In this document: one piece after another, positions 1 through 5,490 of the stretch | Numbering within the stretch: position 1 is the first letter of the stretch | Layout: every line of letters begins with the position of its first letter | Source of the DNA: an uncultured Oscillospiraceae bacterium | Lineage (GTDB): Bacteria > Bacillota > Clostridia > Oscillospirales > Acutalibacteraceae | Direction: 5' to 3' | Assembly: GCA_910587835.1 (NCBI GenBank) | Contig: CAJUNQ010000108.1 | Coordinates: forward strand, 1 to 5,490 | Length of the DNA: 5,490 nt | Made by a program: the position numbers and the translations under genes | Notes under the pieces: model-generated | Told to the model about the DNA's origin: nothing | Seen by the model: only the letters and a program-made list of their open reading frames with translations | Database searches by the model: none

Positions 1-226
1 CAGATGCTTCCGAGGAGCCGGAAGCCTCCTCCTCGCCGCTGTCGGAGAAATTCCCCTCAGGGGGCTGCATATTGCCCCCGAAGCTGCGGTTAGAGCCAGA
101 TGCTTCCGAGGAGCCGGAAGCCTCCTCCTCGCCGCTGTCGGAGAAATTCCCCTCAGGGGGCTGCATATTGCCCCCGAAGCTGCGGTTAGAGCCAGATGCT
201 TCCGAGGAGCCGGAAGCATCCTCCTC
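1..226 (-). repeat. 96-bp tandem repeats inside the CotH-family gene
   Basis: Two full 96-bp units (1-96 and 97-192) are identical at every base. A third partial unit (193 to about 226) differs at position 218 and then diverges. The unit is 32 codons, so the frame is kept. In protein order it begins SNRSFGGNMQPPEGNF and ends SDSGEEEASGSSEASG. The array reaches the window edge, so the true copy number is at least two and a part and is unknown. Identity including synonymous sites points to recent expansion or homogenisation. Confidence 0.97.
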
Positions 227-1867
227 CCCTGACGGCGGGGCCTGCTCTTCAGAAGGGCTTTCCTCTTGGGCCTCTCCTCGGCCGGCTGCTTTGCCCGGAG
301 AGCCGCCCATGCCGCCGTTCATGGTTCCCATGTCAGAGAGGGTGATGGCAGAGGCGTCCGCGTAATTCATGGGGCTGGCGGTCTCGCCGTTGGCCAGCTG
401 GGCGGCAATGCTCTCGCTGCGCAGGGCGCAGAACTGCCGGAGGGTCTCCGCCCCCAGCTCAAACTCCTCATAGCTGTAAAAGGCGGTGGGGTCTTTTGCC
501 ACATAGGACTGGATCAGCTGGTAGGCCTGGTTGATCATGTCCTCTATGTCCACCGTGCTTAAAAATTCGGCAAAATACTGGTGGTACAGCTGGGCGTATT
601 CCTCGTTTTCCACAATCCAGCTCCACATGGGCCGGTCCGAGGCGTCGCCGGACACTGGCGCGTCAATGGGGGTGTTCACCGCGCTGCCAGCGTCCCCGCC
701 CCCAAAGGTTCCAAAGGCCAGGTTGTAGTCCCAGGGGAGCATAGCCAGCCGCCCCTCCTCCTCGTAGAGGTAGTAGTTGTGGACCATTGCGCCGGTGTAG
801 CTGTCGTCGTTGCAGACATAGTTGTGGACCACAAAGTAGCGAATCACCTGCTGGATATCCACCACCGTGGAGAGGTCCTCTCCGGCCGACAGCTTTTTCA
901 GGGACTGAATCAGGCGGCGCTGGTCAGCCTCGGTCATGCCGGTTTTGGCATTCTCCCAGATGTTGGGGTAGCTCTCCGGGTCGTCGTCGATATATTGCAG
1001 CTTCACATCAGCCGAGCCCATGCCGCCCCTCATGCCCGGGGGCGAGCCCGCCTCCTGCCCTCCGGCCCCCAAGGCGGCGGAGGGGTCAAAGCCCTCGGGC
1101 GGGTCCGCAATATCAAAGCCGCCGGAGGCCCCTTTAACGGAGGGCATGGCAGGGGGCTCCCCGCTCCCAGAGGGCGGGTCCCCTTCCGCGCTGCCGCCGG
1201 TGAAGTCGAAGCCGCTCATGGAAAAGTCCTTTGCCATGCCCCGGCCTCCCCCAAAGCTCATGCTGTCCGGCTTGTAGAGCCGGCCCTGGTCAGAGCCGTA
1301 ATTGCGCTGCAAAAAGGCCTCCTCCACCCCCTCCACTGCCAGATACAGCCCCCAGTCCTCCCCGTTTACGGTGAGAAAGGCGAAGCTGCACAGGGAGGAC
1401 TTTACCCCAAAGGCGTTCATCAGGGTGTAGGTAAGATAGTCCTTCAGCATGGTGGCGTCCTGAATCAGGTTGTTCAGGCTCAGCTTGTCCAGCCCATAGT
1501 AGGACTTGCCGCTGTCGTAGTGGTCGAACTCCACCTTAAGGCTGTAGCGCTGGCTGCCCAAAGTGGCCACGGTGGACAGAGAGGTGTTGCCCTTTGCCCG
1601 AACGCCCACATTTTTGCAGGCCTCCCCGTCAATCACCACATTGGCCTCATAATATTCCTCGTCGGCGGCGTTGGCAAGCAGGTCTTCCCAGTCGTTCATC
1701 ACAATGTCGATGGTGTGTACCCTTGTGTTGTCAAACAGACGCTGCTCATAGCCCAGGCTCCGGGCTCCGGCAGAAAGGCCCAGGGCCTTGCCGTTCATCA
1801 GAAGAATGGTGAGCGCCAGGGCCAGGGCAGTGACAGTCCATGCGGTGCGGTCTCCATGCTTTTTCAT
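1..1867 (-). CDS. CotH-family atypical protein kinase, secreted or membrane-anchored, C-terminus outside window
   Basis: The frame is open from the ATG at 1867 to the window edge (622 codons, no stop seen). Residues 2-7 are basic and about 10-24 are hydrophobic, so a signal peptide or N-terminal anchor is likely. CotH-family marks follow in order: GVRAKGNTS (88-96, the family's R-x-K/R-G-N-S/T-S element), YSLKVEFD (108-115), KLSLNN then D137 and KDYLTY, the GLYLAVEGVEEAF element (173-185), then CNDDS (352-356), VHNYYLY (362-368) and LPWDYNLAFG (377-386), where D380 is the likely metal or catalytic aspartate. CotH proteins of Bacillus are known atypical kinases that phosphorylate serines of spore coat proteins; the substrate here is unknown. 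A Gly/Met/Pro-rich stretch (about 201-288) interrupts the kinase domain. After about residue 512 the chain becomes a low-complexity tail with 32-residue repeats. The start lies 3 nt after the DUF4956 stop with only a weak GGGG ribosome site, which suggests translational coupling. Confidence 0.93.
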   Translation of the reverse strand, partial: MKKHGDRTAWTVTALALALTILLMNGKALGLSAGARSLGYEQRLFDNTRVHTIDIVMNDWEDLLANAADEEYYEANVVIDGEACKNVGVRAKGNTSLSTVATLGSQRYSLKVEFDHYDSGKSYYGLDKLSLNNLIQDATMLKDYLTYTLMNAFGVKSSLCSFAFLTVNGEDWGLYLAVEGVEEAFLQRNYGSDQGRLYKPDSMSFGGGRGMAKDFSMSGFDFTGGSAEGDPPSGSGEPPAMPSVKGASGGFDIADPPEGFDPSAALGAGGQEAGSPPGMRGGMGSADVKLQYIDDDPESYPNIWENAKTGMTEADQRRLIQSLKKLSAGEDLSTVVDIQQVIRYFVVHNYVCNDDSYTGAMVHNYYLYEEEGRLAMLPWDYNLAFGTFGGGDAGSAVNTPIDAPVSGDASDRPMWSWIVENEEYAQLYHQYFAEFLSTVDIEDMINQAYQLIQSYVAKDPTAFYSYEEFELGAETLRQFCALRSESIAAQLANGETASPMNYADASAITLSDMGTMNGGMGGSPGKAAGRGEAQEESPSEEQAPPSGEEDASGSSEASGSNRSFGGNMQPPEGNFSDSGEEEASGSSEASGSNRSFGGNMQPPEGNFSDSGEEEASGSSEAS

Positions 1868-1870
1868 AGG

Positions 1871-2542
1871 CTACCCCATGTAGTCCCCGTTGTAGGAGAC
1901 CAGCACCGCGCTGTTGACGCCGGGCATTTCAGAGAGCTGGTTGACAAAGTCCGTGTTGTCCTCCCTTAGCCGAAGCTCCAGGTTCAGCTCAATCGTCCCA
2001 CTCACCACGGTTTTGCTTTTGACTGTGGCGCGCAACGCCCGCTGGGCCAGAAATTCTCTGGCATTGGCCTCCGCCTGCTGGCCGGCGCAGCTGAGCGTTA
2101 CCAGATAGGGGCGGCTGTGGGGAGCCCGGTTCACAAACGCCAGCAGAATGACCCCCACGCAGACGCTGCCAATCACCGCCAGGGGAATCATGCCCGCTGC
2201 CAGAATAATGCCCGCGCCAATGGCCCAGAACAGAAAAGCAATGTCCAGTGGGTCCTTGATGGCGGTGCGGAAGCGGACAATGGACAGCGCGCCCACCATG
2301 CCCAGGGACAGAACCACATTGGAGGTGACCGCCAGAATCACCGTGGCGGTAATCATGGTCAGGGCGATGAGGGTGACGCCAAAGCCCGAGGAGTACATGA
2401 CCCCCCGATAGGTTTTTCGATACACCAGAAAAATGAACAGCCCCAGGGCAAAGGAAAGCAGAATGGTCAGGGCCATATCCAGAAGGGATATAGAGGCCAC
2501 GTTTTCCAGAAAGCTGGACTTGAAAATGTCTTGAAAGGTCAT
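1871..2542 (-). CDS. DUF4956 family membrane protein
   Basis: This 223-residue protein has hydrophobic segments at about 22-41, 55-75 and 103-136. The strongly conserved stretch SLGMVGALSIVRFRT (79-93), followed by AIKDPLD, is the hallmark of DUF4956. From about 145 to the end there is a soluble domain with alternating strands and helices, probably cytosolic. Biochemical function is unknown. The family is often encoded beside VTC-domain and CotH genes, as here, so a role in one membrane-associated complex or pathway is inferred. The ATG at 2542 is preferred over the in-frame TTG at 2563, because the TTG codon overlaps the AAGGAG site (2553-2558) that serves the ATG at 10-nt spacing. It follows the VTC gene by 45 nt and precedes CotH by 3 nt. 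Confidence 0.93.
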   Translation of the reverse strand: MTFQDIFKSSFLENVASISLLDMALTILLSFALGLFIFLVYRKTYRGVMYSSGFGVTLIALTMITATVILAVTSNVVLSLGMVGALSIVRFRTAIKDPLDIAFLFWAIGAGIILAAGMIPLAVIGSVCVGVILLAFVNRAPHSRPYLVTLSCAGQQAEANAREFLAQRALRATVKSKTVVSGTIELNLELRLREDNTDFVNQLSEMPGVNSAVLVSYNGDYMG

Positions 2543-2587
2543 GGTCAGGTCTCTCCTTCTCAAAGCTTGAATTTGCGGCAGGCCTGC

Positions 2588-3259
2588 TCAGTCGAACATG
2601 CGGCAGGCCGCGTATTTGGAAAAGGCGCAGCTGTGCCGGCCGTCCAGCTGCACCAGGTCCCGGACCAGGTCCGGGAGAAAGGCGTCCCATTTCACCTCTA
2701 AAATACAGGGGGAGCCGGGGATGGGGACTGTGGGGCAGTGGGGGTCCAGCAGGCGGGCGCTGTGCAGCCCGGTGCGGATGTGGTAGTCCAGAGTGACCCG
2801 CACATTGCCGGGGGCAAAGACAAAGGCCTCCCGGGTGTAGTCCACCAGCACCTTGGGCCTCAGCCCCTCCTGACGGAGCCGGGCATAAAATCCCAGCAGC
2901 GCCGGGTCGGGGCTTGCGGCCATCCAGTCTATGCTGCCCCCGGCCATGGACTGGGCCTGCCGGGGGGTGAGAGGGACAGAGGTTTTGCGGCCCAGGGCCC
3001 CCAGCTTTTGCTTTCGCTCCAGGTGAATCAGCGAGGGGTCATGGTTGTATAGACGAATGCGGTATTTCTCCCGGACCTTCACCCCGTCCAGCTTTTCCCG
3101 CAGGGCCTTGTCCTCCAGGTTGTCAAAATACAGGCTGCGGACCTGATACCGCCCCTCCGGGGCGTGGCTGTCCGGGGCCATGACCGCCCGAAGCCGCTGG
3201 CGCAGGGCAGGCACATCCTGGGGGCTGATCTCATGCTTTACCTCGTGCCGGAATTCCAT
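2588..3259 (-). CDS. VTC domain protein, polyphosphate polymerase-like
   Basis: This 223-residue soluble protein is essentially one VTC domain, with no SPX domain and no membrane segment. Visible family motifs in order are FRHEVKHEI (3-11), YQVRSLYFDN (38-47), REKYRIRLYN (63-72), HLERKQK (79-85), DYTREAF (140-146), VRVTLDYHI (153-161), ILEVKWD (186-192) and AFSKYAACR (212-220). In yeast Vtc4 the corresponding basic and acidic residues line a tunnel that binds nucleotide, metal and the growing polyphosphate chain. Counterparts here are probably R67/R69, K83/K85, R143, R154, E188 and K215, aligned by eye. Catalysis of polyphosphate synthesis is therefore plausible but inferred; other triphosphate-tunnel reactions are possible. 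It is the first gene of the VTC-DUF4956-CotH operon, with a strong GGAGG (3267-3271) 7 nt before the ATG. Confidence 0.94.
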   Translation of the reverse strand: MEFRHEVKHEISPQDVPALRQRLRAVMAPDSHAPEGRYQVRSLYFDNLEDKALREKLDGVKVREKYRIRLYNHDPSLIHLERKQKLGALGRKTSVPLTPRQAQSMAGGSIDWMAASPDPALLGFYARLRQEGLRPKVLVDYTREAFVFAPGNVRVTLDYHIRTGLHSARLLDPHCPTVPIPGSPCILEVKWDAFLPDLVRDLVQLDGRHSCAFSKYAACRMFD

Positions 3260-3266
3260 AGGCGTT

Positions 3267-3271
3267 CCTCC
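3267..3271 (-). promoter_or_regulatory. Ribosome binding site of the VTC gene
   Basis: Read on the minus strand, AAAGGAGG is followed by 7 nt and the ATG at 3259. It is a near-perfect Shine-Dalgarno site and fixes the start of the VTC gene. Confidence 0.85.
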
Positions 3272-3282
3272 TTTCCGCCCTT

Positions 3283-3312
3283 ATTATAGCGGACGAAGCT
3301 AAGAGCAGCCTT
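3283..3312 (-). promoter_or_regulatory. Probable promoter of the VTC-DUF4956-CotH operon
   Basis: A perfect TATAAT (3283-3288 on the minus strand) lies 23 nt before the VTC start codon. This would give a short leader of about 16 nt that contains the ribosome site. The -35 position (about 3305-3312) reads AAGGCTG or similar and does not resemble TTGACA, so the promoter may need an activator. The inverted repeat CTAAG-N6-CTTAG (3299-3314) covers this -35 position and is a possible protein-binding site. Calling the upstream response regulator the activator is inference. Confidence 0.6.
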
Positions 3313-3314
3313 AG

Positions 3315-3352
3315 AAAAACCCTCCCGGGAGTGAACAACTCCGGGAGGGTTT
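3315..3352 (-). terminator. Intrinsic terminator of the two-component operon
   Basis: On the minus strand a GC-rich stem has a 12-bp outer part (3317-3328 pairing with 3341-3352), one bulged base at 3329, three further pairs, and the 5-nt loop 3333-3337. A run of five T follows (3319-3315). It lies about 25 nt after the sensor kinase stop codon, so it should end the regulator/kinase transcript before the VTC gene. On the plus strand no T-run follows, so it works in one direction only. Confidence 0.88.
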
Positions 3353-3366
3353 GTGAAATCTATGTG

Positions 3367-3386
3367 AAAAATCCGGTCAGAACCGG
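3367..3386 (-). terminator. Weak terminator-like hairpin over the kinase stop codon
   Basis: On the minus strand CCGGT-TCTG-ACCGG forms a 5-bp hairpin that includes the kinase TGA stop (3379-3377). It is followed by ATTTTT. It may act in tandem with the stronger terminator just downstream or only contribute mRNA stability. The stem is short, so the call is tentative. Confidence 0.35.
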
Positions 3387-4588
3387 GCGGTAAAGCGAAT
3401 GCGCCCCGCCTGGGGGTACTCTGCGGTGAGCCTGCCGCCCAGAGCCTCCGCAATGGTCCGGGCGGCGGAAAGACCGATGCCGAACCCCAAAACGCCGCCC
3501 TGCTGGGTCCGGGCCGGGTCTCCCCGGTAAAACCGCTCAAAAAGCTGTTCCGGGTCCTGGGGCTGGGGCAGGGCGCAGGGGTTTTCCTCCACGACCCACA
3601 CATGTCCGGCCTGGCTTTTTATGGAAAAGAGGATGGCCCCGCCCTCTGGGGTGTACTTCACCCCATTGTCCAGCAGGGTGGAGACCAGCTGCAAAAAGGA
3701 GGTCTTGTGGACAGAGAGCACAACGCCCGGCTGAATGTCCGGGCGGATGGACAGCCCCCGGCCGCGGGCCTGCTCCTCATAGCCTGGCAGCAGGGCCCAA
3801 AAGGCCTGGCTGACGTCCACACGCTCAGTGGGAAGGCTGGCGGCCTCCTCCAACCGGGCCAGGGTGAGCAGCTCAGTCATCAAACCATTCAGCCGCTGGG
3901 CCTGCTGACGGATGCTGCGGTTGTACTTGGTCTCGCCGTAAATCATGGCAGCGGCGTCATTGCTGGACTGGATGATGGCCAGCGGGGTTTTCAGCTCGTG
4001 CCCCGCATTGGTGATAAACTGCTTTTGCTTTTCCAGCCCTGCCAGAATGGGGCGCACCGCCCGCCGGGAGAACAAGGCCACCAACGCCAGAGACCCCAGC
4101 CAGCAGACCAGGGCCATGGCGGAGGAGAGGCTGAGCACCATCACAAAGGTGCCCTGCTGGCGGGAGACGTCCAGAAAGACGGTCAGCCGGTCCCCGCCCA
4201 GCTGCCGGACTTCATATTTATACCCCTCAATCCGGCCGGAGGGCTGAGCGGCCTGTCCGGCGTAGGCTGCGGCCTGGTCTGGGGTGACAGAGGAAATGTG
4301 GTCCAGGTCCACCTCCAGCACATGGCCCTGGGGGCTGGTGCGCACAGTGAAAAACCGAAGGGACTGCATGGCGTCCGGGCTCACCGGGGGCGCGAAGGGC
4401 CTGGGGGGAGGGGGCTCCGGCGGCGTGGGCTGGCCCTGGCCCCGGGCCAGGCTGTGGAGCAGGGCATCCGCCTGGCTGTCCAGAACCACCCAGCTCAGTC
4501 CGGCGATAGCCCCCACCAGCACGGCCAGCAGAACCGTGACCGCGGACATGGCAAAGAGGATGAACCTTCTGCGCAGGGTTTGTCTCAT
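3377..4588 (-). CDS. Membrane sensor histidine kinase (EnvZ/PhoR-like)
   Basis: This 403-residue kinase has a first membrane segment at about 9-35, an extracytoplasmic sensor of about 110 residues with a proline-rich stretch (54-68), and a second membrane segment at about 149-173. The H-box FITNAGHELKTPL puts the phosphorylated histidine at H197. The N-box LLDNGVKYTPEGG (305-317) contains N308. The G2-type box GFGIGLSAARTIAEALGG spans 368-385. The usual DxGxG motif (G1) is replaced by VVEENPC (332-338), and FERFYRGD (350-357) follows. Such a degenerate G1 also occurs in some other Firmicutes kinases, so the enzyme is probably active. The ATG overlaps the response regulator stop (ATGA), which implies coupled translation and a cognate pair. 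The signal it senses cannot be told from the sequence. Confidence 0.96.
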   Translation of the reverse strand: MRQTLRRRFILFAMSAVTVLLAVLVGAIAGLSWVVLDSQADALLHSLARGQGQPTPPEPPPPRPFAPPVSPDAMQSLRFFTVRTSPQGHVLEVDLDHISSVTPDQAAAYAGQAAQPSGRIEGYKYEVRQLGGDRLTVFLDVSRQQGTFVMVLSLSSAMALVCWLGSLALVALFSRRAVRPILAGLEKQKQFITNAGHELKTPLAIIQSSNDAAAMIYGETKYNRSIRQQAQRLNGLMTELLTLARLEEAASLPTERVDVSQAFWALLPGYEEQARGRGLSIRPDIQPGVVLSVHKTSFLQLVSTLLDNGVKYTPEGGAILFSIKSQAGHVWVVEENPCALPQPQDPEQLFERFYRGDPARTQQGGVLGFGIGLSAARTIAEALGGRLTAEYPQAGRIRFTARF

Positions 4589-5259
4589 GGGCTTTGCTCC
4601 AACCGGTAGCCCAGGCTGCGCTTGGAGGCGATTTTTGCCTGAGAGCCCATGTCCCGAAGCCGCTTGCGCAGGTAGGAGATATAGAGCCACACGCTGTTTA
4701 CATCCGTCTGGGCATTGTAGCCCCAGGCCTTGACCAGCAGGGCCTCGGAGGACAGGTAGCTGCCCTGATTTGCCATGAGCTGCTCCATCAGCCGGTACTC
4801 CTGCTTGGACAGGGGGCATTCCCGCTCCCGGCAGGACAGACAGCCGGAACGGGGGTCCAGGGTCAGGTCCCCGAAGGAGAGCAGCTCTGGGTGAAAGCTC
4901 TCCCGCCGCCGGAGCATGGCCCGGACCCGGGCCAGCAGCTCGCCCATGTCAAAGGGCTTGGGCAGATAGTCGTCCGCCCCGGCGTCCAGCCCCCGGATGC
5001 GGTCCTCCAGCTGGGTTTTGGCGGTGAGCAGCAGAATGGGCGTTTGACAGCCGTTTTTCCGCAGGCTGGTAAGGACCTGAAGCCCGTCCATTCCGGGCAG
5101 CATAATGTCCAGAATGATTCCGTCATACTCCCCGGACAGGGCATAGTCGTAGGCGTCCTGACCGTTGTAAACCGCGTCCACCAGATATTTATGATATGTG
5201 AGCACGTCCGCCACCGCCTCTGAGAGCAGCGGCTCGTCCTCTGCGTAAAGCAGCTTCAT
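4585..5259 (-). CDS. OmpR/PhoB-family response regulator
   Basis: This 224-residue protein has a receiver domain at about 1-118: acidic pair E7/D8, phosphoacceptor D51 in IILDIMLPGMDG, T79 in LLLTAK, and K101 in DDYLPKPF. These are the complete set of phosphorylation residues. A winged-helix DNA-binding domain covers about 126-222, with the recognition-helix region VNSVWLYISYLRKRL and the wing SKRSLGYRL. It should act in the cytoplasm as a phosphorylation-controlled transcription factor for the partner kinase that overlaps its 3' end. The ATG at 5259 is chosen because GGAGG (5264-5268) sits 4 nt upstream and the receiver fold starts at once with KLLYAEDE. The frame stays open further upstream to a TTG at 5409, but that stretch shows no domain. 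Confidence 0.97.
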   Translation of the reverse strand: MKLLYAEDEPLLSEAVADVLTYHKYLVDAVYNGQDAYDYALSGEYDGIILDIMLPGMDGLQVLTSLRKNGCQTPILLLTAKTQLEDRIRGLDAGADDYLPKPFDMGELLARVRAMLRRRESFHPELLSFGDLTLDPRSGCLSCRERECPLSKQEYRLMEQLMANQGSYLSSEALLVKAWGYNAQTDVNSVWLYISYLRKRLRDMGSQAKIASKRSLGYRLEQSP

Positions 5260-5490
5260 GGGGCCTCCTTTGGTGTAGAGATGAAAATCTTTCTTTTGGT
5301 TGACAGCTGACGCTTCTGCTCTACAAGAAGGTTTTTTATTGTGTGGGCTTAGGGCTTGTTTGAAAATAGAGGAAATGACGGAATTTTGACCAGAAGCGGT
5401 CAGCTTCAAGGAGAAGAACCGCTGTAGTTAGCTACGCTAACTACGCCAATACTTGCGTATTACGAGGATTTTCGACGCAGAAGATGACTG
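5260..5490. other. Gene-free leader region upstream of the response regulator
   Basis: No credible gene is seen on either strand. The region is visibly richer in A and T than the flanking genes, fitting a promoter and leader. No convincing -35/-10 pair for the minus-strand operon can be picked by eye. The part nearest the gene holds the ribosome site. From about 5385 outward there are several inverted repeats, listed separately. Confidence 0.6.
5388..5479. repeat. Cluster of small inverted repeats, possible interspersed element or structured leader
   Basis: GTAGTTAGC (5424-5432) and GCTAACTAC (5436-5444) form a perfect 9-bp stem with a 3-nt loop. Nearby are AATAC/GTATT (5448-5452/5457-5461), AGCGGT/ACCGCT (5395-5400/5418-5423), GAAGC/GCTTC (5393-5397/5403-5407) and TGCGT/ACGCA (5454-5458/5475-5479). 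Some of these pairings exclude one another. The pattern fits a palindromic interspersed repeat or a structured RNA. It has no T-run and so is not a clear terminator. Identity is unknown, and the element may continue past the window edge. Confidence 0.45.

Noticed and set aside
1..226. CRISPR array as an explanation of the repeats
   Set aside because: The 96-bp units are directly adjacent without unique spacers and stay in the reading frame of the kinase gene. They are coding tandem repeats.
581..1969. Long plus-strand open frame (462 codons) opposite the CotH gene
   Set aside because: It is antisense to a frame with clear CotH motifs. The translation is low in domain-like pattern and arises from GC-rich codon use on the other strand.
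2543..2563. Longer DUF4956 product from a TTG at 2563 (7 extra residues)
   Set aside because: The TTG lies next to and is read through the AAGGAG ribosome site that serves the ATG at 2542. The extra residues MRRRDLT are just that site translated.
3602..4609. Plus-strand open frame of 335 codons opposite the sensor kinase, and a 209-codon one opposite the regulator (4594-5223)
   Set aside because: Both mirror genes with complete catalytic motifs. They are Gly/Gln/His-rich shadow translations without a good ribosome site.
5300..5327. Plus-strand promoter-like TTGACA (5300-5305) with TACAAG (5322-5327)
   Set aside because: The spacing is acceptable, but the -10 is poor and no plus-strand gene follows in the window. 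A chance match in AT-richer leader DNA is likely.
5260..5409. 50-residue N-terminal extension of the response regulator from a TTG at 5409
   Set aside because: Receiver domains start as KLLYAEDE does here, and a strong GGAGG stands directly before the ATG at 5259. The upstream stretch is leader DNA.

Overview
The window looks like chromosomal DNA from a GC-rich Gram-positive anaerobe of the Clostridia, perhaps a gut Oscillospiraceae-type organism. This rests on strong GGAGG ribosome binding sites, GC-rich codon use, the two-component style and the VTC/DUF4956/CotH gene set. The genus is an inference, because no rRNA or other marker is present. All five genes lie on the minus strand, so transcription runs from high to low coordinates.

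Region by region, in transcription order: (1) 5260-5490 has no gene. It is visibly more AT-rich than the rest and holds several small inverted repeats, including a perfect 9-bp hairpin. It is the leader of the first operon and may include an interspersed repeat. (2) 5259-3377 is a two-component operon: an OmpR/PhoB-type response regulator (224 aa) overlapping a membrane sensor histidine kinase (403 aa) by ATGA. (3) 3376-3260 is a short control region with a weak hairpin over the kinase stop, a strong intrinsic terminator, and a perfect TATAAT box with no good -35 element. (4) 3259-1 is a second, three-gene operon: a VTC-domain (polyphosphate polymerase-like) protein, a DUF4956 membrane protein, and a secreted or membrane-anchored CotH-family protein kinase. 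The kinase is cut by the window edge while still in frame; 622 codons are visible.

A plausible working model is that the sensor kinase and regulator switch on the VTC-DUF4956-CotH operon. The VTC protein would act in the cytoplasm on nucleotide or polyphosphate, DUF4956 would sit in the membrane with a cytosolic C-terminal domain, and CotH would act outside the membrane as an atypical kinase. The gene identities are well supported by motifs. The joint function is not established, and this module is the most interesting content of the window. The CotH gene also carries a striking tail of perfect 96-bp tandem repeats rich in acidic residues and serine, and a Gly/Met/Pro-rich insertion inside its kinase domain.
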